Below are positions 35,105-44,035 of a DNA stretch of 64,000 nucleotides, in pieces. The DNA is taken from the NCBI RefSeq assembly GCF_009724245.1, contig NZ_WNNK01000018.1:62001-126000 (forward strand), written 5' to 3'. Source of the DNA: Pseudomonas spelaei. GTDB taxonomy: Bacteria > Pseudomonadota > Gammaproteobacteria > Pseudomonadales > Pseudomonadaceae. Each line of letters opens with the position of its first letter. Within the stretch, counting starts at the first letter, position 1. Under the pieces are notes generated by a model, which worked only from the letters and a program-made list of their open reading frames with translations, did no database searches and had not been told where the DNA came from. Made by a program: the position numbers and the translations under genes.

Positions 35105-36607
35105 ATGCCCACTGCCCTCCACCGCTTCATCCTGGCCATCCTGCTTGTGCTGTCCTTCGCCGCACACGCCGGCGACGCCGAAGACTTCATCAGTGCCAAC
35201 CCGATGCAACAAGCCAAGTTCCTGCAGGACTGGGCCGCCCAGCCCGACCCGGCCCGCATTGAGTTGGTCAACGCATTGCAACAAGGCCAACTCACGGTCA
35301 ACGGTGAGCCCAAAACCGTGCGCCTGAACAACCGCCTGCGCGGCCTGATCGACAACGTGCAAGCCAGCCAACAGCTGCTCGCCGCCGATCCCAAGGTACG
35401 TCTGGCTGGCGCGCAACAACTGCAAAAAAGCGCCCAACCCGCGCAACTGAAATTTCTCGACCAGCAACTCGCCGCCGAAACCAACGACGACGTCCACACC
35501 GCCCTCAGCCTGGCCCTGGCCAACCTGCAATTGGTGGACACCGACCCGGTCGTGCGCCTGGCCGCCGTGCGTTTGCTCGGCGGCACGGGTGACCCTTTGG
35601 CTCGTACCCGCCTTGAAGCCTTGCTCGCACCTGGTGTCGAAGCGGACGCAGCCGTACACACCGCCGCCGAAACCAGCCTGGCCCAAGTCAAACGCAAACT
35701 GATGGTCGGCGAAATCCTCGGCCAGGCGTTCAGCGGCATGTCCCTGGGTTCGATCCTGCTACTCGCCGCCCTCGGCCTGGCGATCACCTTCGGCTTGCTG
35801 GGGGTGATCAATATGGCCCACGGCGAGATGCTGATGCTCGGCGCCTACTCCACCTACGTGGTGCAGTTGCTGATGCAGCGCTACGTGCCGCAAGCCATCG
35901 AGTTCTATCCACTGATCGCGCTGCCGGTGGCGTTTTTCGTCACCGCCGGGATTGGCATGGCCCTGGAGCGCACGGTGATTCGCCACCTCTATGGCCGCCC
36001 GTTGGAAACCCTGCTCGCCACCTGGGGTATCAGCCTGATGCTGATCCAGTTGGTGCGCCTGGTATTTGGTGCGCAGAACGTCGAAGTGGCCAACCCGGCC
36101 TGGTTGTCGGGCGGGATCCAGGTGTTGCCAAACCTGGTGCTGCCGTACAACCGCATCGTGATCATCGCCTTCGCACTGTTTGTGGTGGTGCTGACCTGGC
36201 TGCTGCTGAACAAGACCCGCCTGGGCCTCAACGTGCGGGCCGTGACCCAGAACCGCAACATGGCGGCTTGCTGCGGCGTGCCCACCGGACGTGTCGACAT
36301 GCTCGCCTTTGGCCTCGGTTCCGGCATCGCGGGCTTGGGCGGCGTGGCCTTGAGCCAGATCGGCAACGTCGGCCCGGACCTGGGCCAAAGCTACATCATC
36401 GACTCGTTCCTGGTGGTGGTACTCGGCGGCGTCGGCCAGTTGGCCGGCAGCGTCATGGCCGCCTTCGGCCTGGGGATCGCCAACAAAATTCTTGAACCAC
36501 AGATCGGTGCCGTACTCGGCAAGATCCTGATCCTCGCGCTGATCATTCTGTTTATCCAGAAACGCCCGCAAGGACTCTTCGCACTGAAAGGACGGGTGAT
36601 CGACTGA
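35105..36607 (+). CDS. urtB: Urea ABC transporter permease UrtB
   Basis: UrtB is one of two LivH/LivM-type permeases of the urea importer. The 500-residue protein has a signal peptide and a roughly 190-residue soluble HEAT-like N-terminal extension typical of UrtB. About eight membrane helices follow, with the GVINMAHGEMLMLGAY motif near residue 235. The stop overlaps the urtC start (TGATG). Confidence 0.96.
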   Translation: MPTALHRFILAILLVLSFAAHAGDAEDFISANPMQQAKFLQDWAAQPDPARIELVNALQQGQLTVNGEPKTVRLNNRLRGLIDNVQASQQLLAADPKVRLAGAQQLQKSAQPAQLKFLDQQLAAETNDDVHTALSLALANLQLVDTDPVVRLAAVRLLGGTGDPLARTRLEALLAPGVEADAAVHTAAETSLAQVKRKLMVGEILGQAFSGMSLGSILLLAALGLAITFGLLGVINMAHGEMLMLGAYSTYVVQLLMQRYVPQAIEFYPLIALPVAFFVTAGIGMALERTVIRHLYGRPLETLLATWGISLMLIQLVRLVFGAQNVEVANPAWLSGGIQVLPNLVLPYNRIVIIAFALFVVVLTWLLLNKTRLGLNVRAVTQNRNMAACCGVPTGRVDMLAFGLGSGIAGLGGVALSQIGNVGPDLGQSYIIDSFLVVVLGGVGQLAGSVMAAFGLGIANKILEPQIGAVLGKILILALIILFIQKRPQGLFALKGRVID

Positions 36608-37686
36608 TGAACCAGCCATTGATGCTGACGGCCACGCAAAAGGCCGGCCCCAAGGTAACGATTGCGGTCGGCGCAGTGATCCTGACCCTGCTGCTGGCCA
36701 TGCCACTGTTTTCCCTGCTGTCGCCGGACAACCCGCTGCACGTCTCGGCCTACACCTTGACCCTGGTGGGCAAGATCCTCTGCTACGCCATCGTCGCCCT
36801 GGCCTTGGACCTGGTGTGGGGTTACGCCGGGATGTTGTCCCTGGGCCATGGTTTGTTTTTCGCCCTCGGTGGCTACGCGATGGGCATGTACCTGATGCGC
36901 CAGGCCTCCGGTGATGAGCTGCCGGCGTTCATGACCTTCCTGTCGTGGACTGAACTGCCATGGTATTGGGTCGGCACCAATCATTTCCTCTGGGCGATGT
37001 GCCTGGTGGTGTTGGCGCCAGGTTTGCTGGCCTTGGTGTTCGGTTTCTTCGCCTTCCGCTCGCGGATCAAGGGCGTGTATTTCTCGATCATGACCCAGGC
37101 CCTGACCTTCGCCGGAATGCTCTTGTTCTTCCGTAACGAGACCGGGTTTGGCGGCAATAACGGCTTCACCAATTTCCGCAGCATTCTCGGGTTTGGCATC
37201 ACGGAACCGGGGACGCGGGCGGTGTTGTTTGTGGCCACGGTGCTGTTGCTGGTGGCGAGTTTGTACATCGGCTGGCGCCTGGCACAAAGCAAGTTCGGCC
37301 GGGTACTGACGGCGCTGCGCGATGCCGAAAACCGCCTGATGTTCTGCGGTTACGACCCGCGCGGCTTCAAGCTGTTTGTCTGGGTATTGAGCGCCGTGCT
37401 GTGTGGGCTGGCCGGCGCGTTGTATGTGCCGCAAGTGGGGATCATCAACCCCAGCGAAATGTCGCCGACCAACTCCATCGAAGCCGCCGTGTGGGTGGCG
37501 CTCGGCGGGCGCGGCACGTTGATAGGGCCGCTGTTGGGTGCCGGTGTGGTCAACGGTATGAAGAGCTGGTTTACCGTGGCGTTTCCCGAGTACTGGCTGT
37601 TCTTCCTGGGGGCGCTGTTCATCATCGTCACCCTGTACCTGCCCAAGGGCATCATCGGCCTGCTGAAGAAAAGGGGCGACCAATGA
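36607..37686 (+). CDS. urtC: Urea ABC transporter permease UrtC
   Basis: This second permease subunit (LivM-like) is 359 residues with about eight to nine membrane helices. Conserved segments are DLVWGYAGMLSLGHGLFFALGGYAMGMYL (near residues 70-98, split by a short loop) and GGRGTLIGPLLGAG near 303. The ATG is within the urtB stop and the stop overlaps the urtD ATG. Confidence 0.96.
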   Translation: MNQPLMLTATQKAGPKVTIAVGAVILTLLLAMPLFSLLSPDNPLHVSAYTLTLVGKILCYAIVALALDLVWGYAGMLSLGHGLFFALGGYAMGMYLMRQASGDELPAFMTFLSWTELPWYWVGTNHFLWAMCLVVLAPGLLALVFGFFAFRSRIKGVYFSIMTQALTFAGMLLFFRNETGFGGNNGFTNFRSILGFGITEPGTRAVLFVATVLLLVASLYIGWRLAQSKFGRVLTALRDAENRLMFCGYDPRGFKLFVWVLSAVLCGLAGALYVPQVGIINPSEMSPTNSIEAAVWVALGGRGTLIGPLLGAGVVNGMKSWFTVAFPEYWLFFLGALFIIVTLYLPKGIIGLLKKRGDQ

Positions 37687-38543
37687 GAATCACCGCGACG
37701 GCAGAATTCATGCTCGAACCGATCCTTGAACCGAACAAAGACCAGGGCACCAGTCGTGATGCCATCGGCATCGGCCAGGTCGCCGGAAAGGGCCTGAACA
37801 CCCGCCACGGGACCATCCTGACCCTGGAAGACATCAGCGTCAGCTTCGACGGTTTCAAGGCCCTCAACGACCTGAACCTGTACATCGGCGTCGGCGAATT
37901 GCGCTGCATCATCGGCCCCAACGGCGCGGGCAAGACCACGCTGATGGACGTGATCACCGGCAAGACCCGCCCCAGCCACGGCAAGGCCTGGTTCGGCGAA
38001 ACCCTGGACCTGACAAACATGAGCGAAGTGCAGATCGCCCAGGCCGGGATCGGGCGCAAGTTCCAGAAGCCCACGGTGTTTGAAGCCTTGAGTGTGTTCG
38101 AAAACCTGGAGCTCGCGCAGAAGACTGACAAGTCGGTGTGGGCCAGCCTGCGGGCGCGCCTGAACGGTGAACAGAAGGACCGTATCAGCGAAGTGCTCGA
38201 CACCATCCGCCTGACCGCGTCGGTCAATCGCCCGGCGGGCTTGTTGTCCCACGGTCAGAAGCAGTTCCTGGAAATCGGCATGCTGCTGATGCAAGACCCG
38301 CAACTGTTGCTGCTGGACGAACCGGTGGCGGGCATGACCGACGCCGAAACCGAATTCACCGCCGAACTGTTCAAGCGCCTGGCGGGCAAGCACTCGTTGA
38401 TGGTGGTGGAACACGACATGGGGTTCGTCGGCTCGATTGCCGACCACGTGACTGTATTGCACCAAGGCAGCGTGCTGGCCGAAGGGTCGCTGGAACAGGT
38501 GCAGGAAAATGAACGGGTGATCGAGGTTTACCTCGGTCGCTAG
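37683..38543 (+). CDS. urtD: Urea ABC transporter ATP-binding protein UrtD
   Basis: UrtD is a LivG-like ATPase of 286 residues. Walker A is GPNGAGKTT near residue 79, the signature LSHGQKQFLEIG near 184, and Walker B LLLLDEPVAGM near 205. The first 40 residues form an extension before the ATPase domain. ATGA overlap with urtC sets the start at 37683. A REP doublet follows before urtE. Confidence 0.96.
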   Translation: MRITATAEFMLEPILEPNKDQGTSRDAIGIGQVAGKGLNTRHGTILTLEDISVSFDGFKALNDLNLYIGVGELRCIIGPNGAGKTTLMDVITGKTRPSHGKAWFGETLDLTNMSEVQIAQAGIGRKFQKPTVFEALSVFENLELAQKTDKSVWASLRARLNGEQKDRISEVLDTIRLTASVNRPAGLLSHGQKQFLEIGMLLMQDPQLLLLDEPVAGMTDAETEFTAELFKRLAGKHSLMVVEHDMGFVGSIADHVTVLHQGSVLAEGSLEQVQENERVIEVYLGR

Positions 38544-38563
38544 GCGTGACACCGACTGCTTTA

Positions 38564-38650
38564 TATGGGAGCTGGCTTGCCTGCGATGGCATCAACTCGG
38601 TGCTACTGATAGACCGAGTCGTCTGCATCGCAGGCAAGCCAGCTCCCACA
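38564..38650. repeat. REP doublet between urtD and urtE
   Basis: Inverted REP pair (ATGGGAGCTGGCTTGCCTGCGAT and its complement) that includes an inner ACTCGGT/ACCGAGT stem. Confidence 0.9.
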
Positions 38651-38673
38651 AGGGAATTGAGGGGAATTTGAAC

Positions 38674-39372
38674 ATGCTGCACGTCGACAAACTGCACCAG
38701 TACTACGGCGGTAGCCACATCCTGCGAGGCCTTTCGTTCGACGTGAACGTCGGCGAAGTCACCTGCCTGCTGGGCCGCAACGGCGTGGGTAAGACCACCT
38801 TGCTCAAATGCCTGATGGGCTTGTTGCCGGCCAAGGAAGGTGTGGTGAACTGGGAAGGCCGTGCCATCACTGGATTCAAGCCGCACCAGCGGGTCCACGC
38901 CGGAATCGCCTACGTGCCCCAGGGCCGGGAGATTTTCGGGCGATTGACGGTGGAGGAGAACCTGTTGATGGGCCTTTCGCGCTTCCCCGGCTCCGAAGCC
39001 AAGGAAGTCCCGGCCTTTATCTACGAACTGTTCCCGGTGCTGCTGCAAATGAAACAACGCCGTGGCGGCGACTTGTCCGGCGGCCAGCAACAGCAGTTGG
39101 CAATCGGCAGGGCCCTGGCCAGCCGCCCACGGCTGCTGATCCTCGACGAACCCACCGAAGGCATTCAGCCGTCGGTGATCAAGGAGATCGGCGCGGTGAT
39201 CAAGAAACTCGCGGCCCGTGGCGACATGGCGATCCTGCTGGTGGAGCAGTTCTACGATTTCGCTGCCGAACTGGCCGACCAGTATCTGGTGATGTCCCGG
39301 GGTGAAATCGTCCAGCAGGGCCGTGGAGAAAATATGGAAAGCGAGGGTGTGCGCGGGCTCGTTACGATCTAA
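38674..39372 (+). CDS. urtE: Urea ABC transporter ATP-binding protein UrtE
   Basis: UrtE is a LivF-like ATPase of 232 residues, the second nucleotide-binding subunit. Walker A is GRNGVGKTT near residue 36, the signature LSGGQQQQLAIGRAL near 136, and Walker B LLILDEPTEGIQPS near 155. The ATG at 38674 has GAGGGGAA at a good distance; the in-frame TTG at 38668 is too close to that site. ureD follows after 30 bases, so import and urease genes are probably one transcription unit. Confidence 0.96.
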   Translation: MLHVDKLHQYYGGSHILRGLSFDVNVGEVTCLLGRNGVGKTTLLKCLMGLLPAKEGVVNWEGRAITGFKPHQRVHAGIAYVPQGREIFGRLTVEENLLMGLSRFPGSEAKEVPAFIYELFPVLLQMKQRRGGDLSGGQQQQLAIGRALASRPRLLILDEPTEGIQPSVIKEIGAVIKKLAARGDMAILLVEQFYDFAAELADQYLVMSRGEIVQQGRGENMESEGVRGLVTI

Positions 39373-39402
39373 TCTGTAGCGTCCTGACGATAAGCACTGA
39401 CC

Positions 39403-40242
39403 ATGACCCTGCCTGCCGCAACCGCCCTGTTCACCCCCAGCTGGCACGCCGAGCTGGAACTTGGCTACGCCCGTTTTGGCGACACCACACGTCCGGTCCT
39501 GCGCCGTCACCTGGGCCCGCTGCGGGTGCAGAAACACCTGTATGCCGAAGGCCCCGAGGTGTGCCAGCACATCATCGTCCACCCGCCGGGCGGGATTGCC
39601 GGCGGTGATCGCCTGAATATCAACGTGGATGTCGCCGAAGGCGCCTGGGCGCAGTTAACCAGCCCGGGCGCGGCCAAGTGGTACCGCGCGGGTGGCCCGG
39701 CCTATCAGCAGGTCGAGTTGACCGTGAAAGCCGGCGCCACCCTGGAGTGGCTGCCCCAGGAAACCATCGTGTTCAGCGCCGCCCAGGCCGAGCTGACGAC
39801 ACGCATTGACCTTGAAGGCGACGCCCGGCTGTTTTACTGGGACGTGATAGCCCTGGGACGTCCGGCCAGTGGCGAGCGCTTCGACCTCGGACACTTCCAG
39901 TCGGCCCTGGATATACGCCGCGACGGCCAGTTGATTTGGCACGAACGCCAGCGCATTGTGGGCGCCGACGAGTTGCTCGACTCGCCGATTGGCCTCGACG
40001 GACAGCCGGTGTTTACCACCTTGCTGGTGACCGGTGAGATCGACAGTGAGTTGCTGGAGCAGTGTCGCTCCCTGCCCCATGCGGTGCGCGGCGACCTGAC
40101 CCAATTGCCCGGCCTGCTGGTGGCGCGCTGCCTGGCCGGTGAAGCGCTGCTGGCGCGGGGTTGGTTGATTGATGTGTGGCGCCTGCTGCGTCCGGTGATG
40201 CTAGGGCGTGAGGCGGTTTCACCGAGAATCTGGAGCACATGA
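39403..40242 (+). CDS. ureD: Urease accessory protein UreD
   Basis: UreD binds the urease apoprotein and forms the UreDFG complex that carries nickel into the active site. The 279-residue protein contains the family motif HPPGGIAGGDRL near residue 64 and the GAAKWYR segment near 88. It is followed by a REP doublet and then ureA. The other accessory genes ureEFG lie about 20 kb away at 60.5 kb. Confidence 0.96.
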   Translation: MTLPAATALFTPSWHAELELGYARFGDTTRPVLRRHLGPLRVQKHLYAEGPEVCQHIIVHPPGGIAGGDRLNINVDVAEGAWAQLTSPGAAKWYRAGGPAYQQVELTVKAGATLEWLPQETIVFSAAQAELTTRIDLEGDARLFYWDVIALGRPASGERFDLGHFQSALDIRRDGQLIWHERQRIVGADELLDSPIGLDGQPVFTTLLVTGEIDSELLEQCRSLPHAVRGDLTQLPGLLVARCLAGEALLARGWLIDVWRLLRPVMLGREAVSPRIWST

Positions 40243-40266
40243 GGATCCAGAATGGGGCTTGGCTCA

Positions 40267-40354
40267 TGTGGGAGCCGGGCTTGCCCGCGATGCAGGCGAC
40301 TCGGTTAATCATTAACACCGAGGTGATGCCATCGCAGGCAAGCCAGCTCCCACA
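40267..40354. repeat. REP doublet between ureD and ureA
   Basis: The left unit is the CCGGGCTTGCCCGCGAT variant and the right unit the GCAGGCAAGCCAGCTCCCAC variant, so the doublet is a hybrid of two REP subtypes. Confidence 0.88.
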
Positions 40355-40419
40355 TAAGCCTGCTCCTATATTGGATCTTCGGTGTTTTTAAGCATGTTTT
40401 TTATGGCGGACCTTGAACG

Positions 40420-40722
40420 ATGGACCTGACCCCACGGGAAAAAGACAAACTGCTGATCTTCACCGCCGGCCTGGTAGCCGAGCGGCGGTTGGCGCGCGGT
40501 GTGAAGCTCAACTATCCGGAAACCATCGCCTACATTTCGGCCGCGCTGATGGAAGGCGCCCGCGACGGCCGCACCGTGGCCGACCTGATGCACTACGGCA
40601 CCACCCTGCTCAGCCGCGAGCAAGTGATGGAAGGCATTCCGGAAATGATCCCGGATATCCAGGTGGAGGCCACTTTCCCCGACGGCACCAAGCTGGTCAC
40701 CGTCCACCAACCCATCGCCTGA
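40420..40722 (+). CDS. ureA: Urease subunit gamma
   Basis: UreA is the small gamma subunit of the three-subunit (UreABC)3 urease. It is 100 residues, the normal length, starting MDLTPREKDKLLIF with the conserved LNYPETIAYISAALMEGARDG helix region (split near residue 30-50) and the final DGTKLVTVHQPI. It is nine bases from the next gene, a GNAT acetyltransferase inserted between urease subunits. Confidence 0.97.
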   Translation: MDLTPREKDKLLIFTAGLVAERRLARGVKLNYPETIAYISAALMEGARDGRTVADLMHYGTTLLSREQVMEGIPEMIPDIQVEATFPDGTKLVTVHQPIA

Positions 40723-40731
40723 GGCCCGGCC

Positions 40732-41253
40732 ATGTCCTTGCTGATTCGTGACGCAGTACACGGCGACCTGCCGGCGATCCGCGACATTTACAACGACGCG
40801 GTGCTCAACACCACGGCGATCTGGAATGAACAACCGGTGGACCTGGGCAATCGCCAGGCCTGGTTCAGTGCCAGGCAGGCACAGCTCTACCCGATCCTGG
40901 TGGCCGTGGACGACGATCAAGTGGTGGGTTACGCCTCGTTTGGCGACTGGCGGCCGTTCGAGGGTTTTCGCCATACCGTTGAGCACTCGGTGTACGTGCG
41001 CAGCGACCAGCGCGGCAAAGGCCTCGGCCCGCATCTGATGGAAGCCCTGATCGAACGGGCAAAAACCTGCGACAAGCATGTGATGGTCGCCGCCATCGAA
41101 AGCGGCAACCAGGCCTCGATCCGCCTGCATGAGCGCCTGGGGTTCATCACCACCGGGCAGATGCCGCAAGTGGGTACCAAGTTCGGCCGTTGGCTGGACC
41201 TGACCTTCATGCAACTGACGCTCAACCCAGGCGCTACGCCTTCCAAGGAGTGA
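40732..41253 (+). CDS. GNAT N-acetyltransferase, Pat/phosphinothricin-type
   Basis: This 173-residue GNAT enzyme is of the phosphinothricin / methionine sulfoximine acetyltransferase family, which acetylates toxic glutamine synthetase inhibitors. The family core YASFGDWRPFEGFRHTVEHS is near residue 62 and the acetyl-CoA loop RSDQRGKGLGPHLM near 91. A homologue (PA4866) occupies the same site between ureA and ureB in P. aeruginosa. The link to urease is positional only. Confidence 0.92.
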   Translation: MSLLIRDAVHGDLPAIRDIYNDAVLNTTAIWNEQPVDLGNRQAWFSARQAQLYPILVAVDDDQVVGYASFGDWRPFEGFRHTVEHSVYVRSDQRGKGLGPHLMEALIERAKTCDKHVMVAAIESGNQASIRLHERLGFITTGQMPQVGTKFGRWLDLTFMQLTLNPGATPSKE

Positions 41254-41258
41254 CACCG

Positions 41259-41792
41259 ATGAACGCCGCCCAACTGCGTCGAGTCAATGCTGAAAGTTTT
41301 GCCCATTACCGTCAGGGCCTGATTGAGCTGTTGCTGGACGCTGTGAAGCATGGGGCGTCCGTGGGGTTCATGGCGGATTTCGACGAGGCCCAGGCCCGTA
41401 CTTATTTGAATGGCGTGCAGGCCGGTGTCGAAGACGCCAGCCTGCTGCTATGGGTGGTGGTGCGCGACGAACAGGTAGTGGCCAGCGTGCAATTGGCGCT
41501 GTGCCAGAAAACCAACGGCCTGAACCGCGCCGAGGTGCAAAAGCTGCTAGTGCACAGCGAGGCCCGCCGTAGAGGCCTGGGCCAGCAACTGATGAACGCC
41601 CTGGAGCTGAGCGCCCACCAACACAAACGTGGCCTGCTGTACCTGGACACCGAAGCCGGCTCCGACGCCGAAGCCTTCTACCAGTCCCTGCGCTACACCA
41701 AGATCGGTGAACTGCCCAACTACTGCCAAAGCCCGGACGGACGCTACAGCCCGACCGCCATCTACTTCAAGACCCTGGGGCAACCTGAATGA
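41259..41792 (+). CDS. Second GNAT N-acetyltransferase in the urease operon
   Basis: This 177-residue GNAT-fold protein has the acetyl-CoA motif SEARRRGLGQQLMNAL near residue 98 and a DTEAGSDAEAFYQSL motif near 127. The substrate is unknown. The ATG at 41259 has AAGGAGT upstream, and the stop overlaps ureB in ATGA, so it is co-translated with the urease beta subunit. P. aeruginosa, from memory, has only one GNAT gene here. Confidence 0.9.
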   Translation: MNAAQLRRVNAESFAHYRQGLIELLLDAVKHGASVGFMADFDEAQARTYLNGVQAGVEDASLLLWVVVRDEQVVASVQLALCQKTNGLNRAEVQKLLVHSEARRRGLGQQLMNALELSAHQHKRGLLYLDTEAGSDAEAFYQSLRYTKIGELPNYCQSPDGRYSPTAIYFKTLGQPE

Positions 41793-42094
41793 TTCCTGGC
41801 GAATACCGGATCCAGCCTGGTGATATCGAACTCAACGTGGGCCGTCGCACCATCAGCCTGAGCGTGGCCAACAGCGGCGACCGACCGATCCAGGTCGGCT
41901 CCCATTACCATTTTTTCGAAACCAACGACGCGTTGACGTTCGACCGCGTCGCCAGCCGTGGCATGCGCCTGAACATTCCAGCGGGCACGGCGGTGCGGTT
42001 CGAGCCGGGGCAGAGCCGGGAAGTTGAACTGGTAGAGCTGAGCGGCAAGCGCCGGGTGTTCGGCTTTGCCGGGCGGATCATGGGCGACCTGTAG
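41789..42094 (+). CDS. ureB: Urease subunit beta
   Basis: UreB is the beta subunit of urease. The 101-residue protein begins MIPGEYRIQPGDIELN and carries the typical GSHYHFFETNDALTFDR segment near residue 37 and the AGTAVRFEPG loop. Overlap of four bases with the upstream GNAT gene. A REP doublet separates it from ureC. Confidence 0.97.
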   Translation: MIPGEYRIQPGDIELNVGRRTISLSVANSGDRPIQVGSHYHFFETNDALTFDRVASRGMRLNIPAGTAVRFEPGQSREVELVELSGKRRVFGFAGRIMGDL

Positions 42095-42116
42095 TTTTTC
42101 TGGTGTCTGCTCGGGC

Positions 42117-42187
42117 CTCATCGCAGGCAAGCCAGCTCCCACAGGGGAATGCATTCCAAATGTGGGAGCGGGCTTGCCCGCGATAGT
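42117..42187. repeat. REP doublet between ureB and ureC
   Basis: Inverted REP pair with GCGAT ends outward and GTGGGAGC/GCTCCCAC inward. The left unit is the CAGGCAAGCCAGC subtype and the right unit the CGGGCTTGCCCGC subtype. Confidence 0.87.
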
Positions 42188-42234
42188 GAGCGAAGCGAAC
42201 GATCTCGAATTCAACTGAATCTCAAGGCAAGCAC

Positions 42235-43935
42235 ATGAAGATTTCCAGACAAGCCTACGCCGACATGTACGGCCCCACCGTCGGAGACAAGGTCCGCCTG
42301 GCCGATACCGAGCTGTTCGTCGAGGTGGAACAGGACTTCACCACCTACGGCGAAGAAGTGAAATTCGGCGGCGGCAAGGTGATCCGTGATGGTCAGGGCC
42401 AGAGCCAGTTGCTGGCCGCCGAGGTCGTCGACACGCTGATTACCAACGCCCTGATCATCGACCACTGGGGTATCGTCAAGGCCGACGTGGGCCTGAAAAA
42501 CGGCCGCATCGCCGCCATCGGCAAGGCCGGCAACCCGGATATCCAGCCTGGCGTGACCATCGCCGTCGGCGCCAGTACCGAAGTGATCGCCGGTGAGGGC
42601 ATGATCCTCACCGCCGGTGGCATTGACACCCACATACACTTCATTTGCCCGCAGCAAATCGAAGAGGCCCTCACCAGCGGCGTCACCACCATGATCGGCG
42701 GCGGCACTGGCCCGGCCACCGGCACCAATGCCACCACCTGCACCTCAGGTCCCTGGCACCTGGCACGGATGCTCCAGGCTTCGGACTCGTTCCCAATGAA
42801 CATCGGGTTCACCGGCAAGGGCAACACCAGCCTGCCAGAGCCGCTGATCGAACAGGTCAAGGCCGGTGCCATTGGCTTGAAGCTGCATGAAGACTGGGGC
42901 ACCACGCCCGCGAGCATCGACAACTGCCTGAGCGTTGCCGATGAGTACGACGTGCAGGTGGCGATTCACAGCGACACCCTCAACGAATCCGGCTTCGTCG
43001 AAACCACCCTGGCCGCGTTCAAGGGCCGCACCATCCACACTTACCACACCGAAGGTGCCGGTGGCGGTCACGCGCCGGACATCATCAAGGCCTGCGGTTT
43101 TGCCAACGTGCTGCCCAGCTCCACCAACCCGACCCGGCCGTTCACCCGCAACACCATCGACGAACACCTGGACATGCTAATGGTCTGTCATCACCTCGAC
43201 CCGAGCATTGCCGAAGACGTGGCCTTCGCCGAAAGCCGCATCCGCCGCGAAACGATTGCCGCCGAGGACATTCTCCACGACCTCGGCGCGTTCTCGATGA
43301 TCAGCTCCGACAGCCAGGCCATGGGCCGCGTCGGTGAAGTCATCACGCGCACCTGGCAAACCGCCGACAAGATGAAAAAACAGCGCGGCCCCCTGCCAGG
43401 CGACGGCGAAGGCAACGATAACTTCCGCGCCAAACGCTACATCGCCAAGTACACCATCAACCCGGCGATCACCCACGGCATCAGCCATGAAGTGGGCTCC
43501 ATCGAAGTGGGCAAGTGGGCCGACCTGGTGCTGTGGCGCCCGGCGTTTTTTGGGATCAAGCCTACCCTGATCCTCAAGGGCGGAGCGATTGCCTCAAGCC
43601 TGATGGGCGATGCCAACGCCTCAATCCCCACGCCGCAACCAGTGCACTATCGCCCGATGTTCGCCAGCTTCGGCAGCTCACTGCACGCCACCAGCCTGAC
43701 CTTTATCAGCCAGGCGGCCTTGGCGGAAGGCTTGCCACAAGCGTTGGGGTTGAAGAAGCAGATTGCAGTGGTCAAGGGCTGTCGCGGGGTACAGAAGACC
43801 GATCTGATCCACAACGACTACCTGCCGCAGATCGAGGTTGATCCACAGACCTATCAGGTCAAGGCCGACGGGGTGTTGCTGTGGTGTGAGCCAGCGGACG
43901 TGCTGCCAATGGCCCAGCGCTACTTCCTGTTCTGA
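42235..43935 (+). CDS. ureC: Urease subunit alpha
   Basis: UreC carries the dinickel active site that hydrolyses urea to ammonia and carbamate. The 566-residue protein has the HIH nickel ligands in GGIDTHIHFICPQQ (near residue 136), the lysine to be carbamylated in GLKLHEDWG (K216), the histidine ligands near 248 and 274, and the flap MVCHHLDP (C318, H319). All active-site residues appear intact. It ends YFLF, the normal C-terminus. Confidence 0.98.
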   Translation: MKISRQAYADMYGPTVGDKVRLADTELFVEVEQDFTTYGEEVKFGGGKVIRDGQGQSQLLAAEVVDTLITNALIIDHWGIVKADVGLKNGRIAAIGKAGNPDIQPGVTIAVGASTEVIAGEGMILTAGGIDTHIHFICPQQIEEALTSGVTTMIGGGTGPATGTNATTCTSGPWHLARMLQASDSFPMNIGFTGKGNTSLPEPLIEQVKAGAIGLKLHEDWGTTPASIDNCLSVADEYDVQVAIHSDTLNESGFVETTLAAFKGRTIHTYHTEGAGGGHAPDIIKACGFANVLPSSTNPTRPFTRNTIDEHLDMLMVCHHLDPSIAEDVAFAESRIRRETIAAEDILHDLGAFSMISSDSQAMGRVGEVITRTWQTADKMKKQRGPLPGDGEGNDNFRAKRYIAKYTINPAITHGISHEVGSIEVGKWADLVLWRPAFFGIKPTLILKGGAIASSLMGDANASIPTPQPVHYRPMFASFGSSLHATSLTFISQAALAEGLPQALGLKKQIAVVKGCRGVQKTDLIHNDYLPQIEVDPQTYQVKADGVLLWCEPADVLPMAQRYFLF

Positions 43936-43971
43936 CCGTTCATCGGCAGGAACCTGCTGCGTCAGTGAAGC

Positions 43972-44009
43972 GAAGAGGTGTAAGGCGCTACGATGCGCCA
44001 CACCTCTTC
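43972..44009. other. Long hairpin between ureC and the histidine kinase gene
   Basis: GAAGAGGTGT (43972-43981), a two-base bulge, GGCGC, loop TACGAT, GCGCC, ACACCTCTTC (44000-44009): 15 base pairs. An extra CAGTGAAG/CTTCACTG match gives an alternative register. No T run follows. It may end the ure transcript or protect its 3' end. Confidence 0.6.
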
Positions 44010-44035
44010 ACTGCCTTGCACTTGGGAACCCGGCC

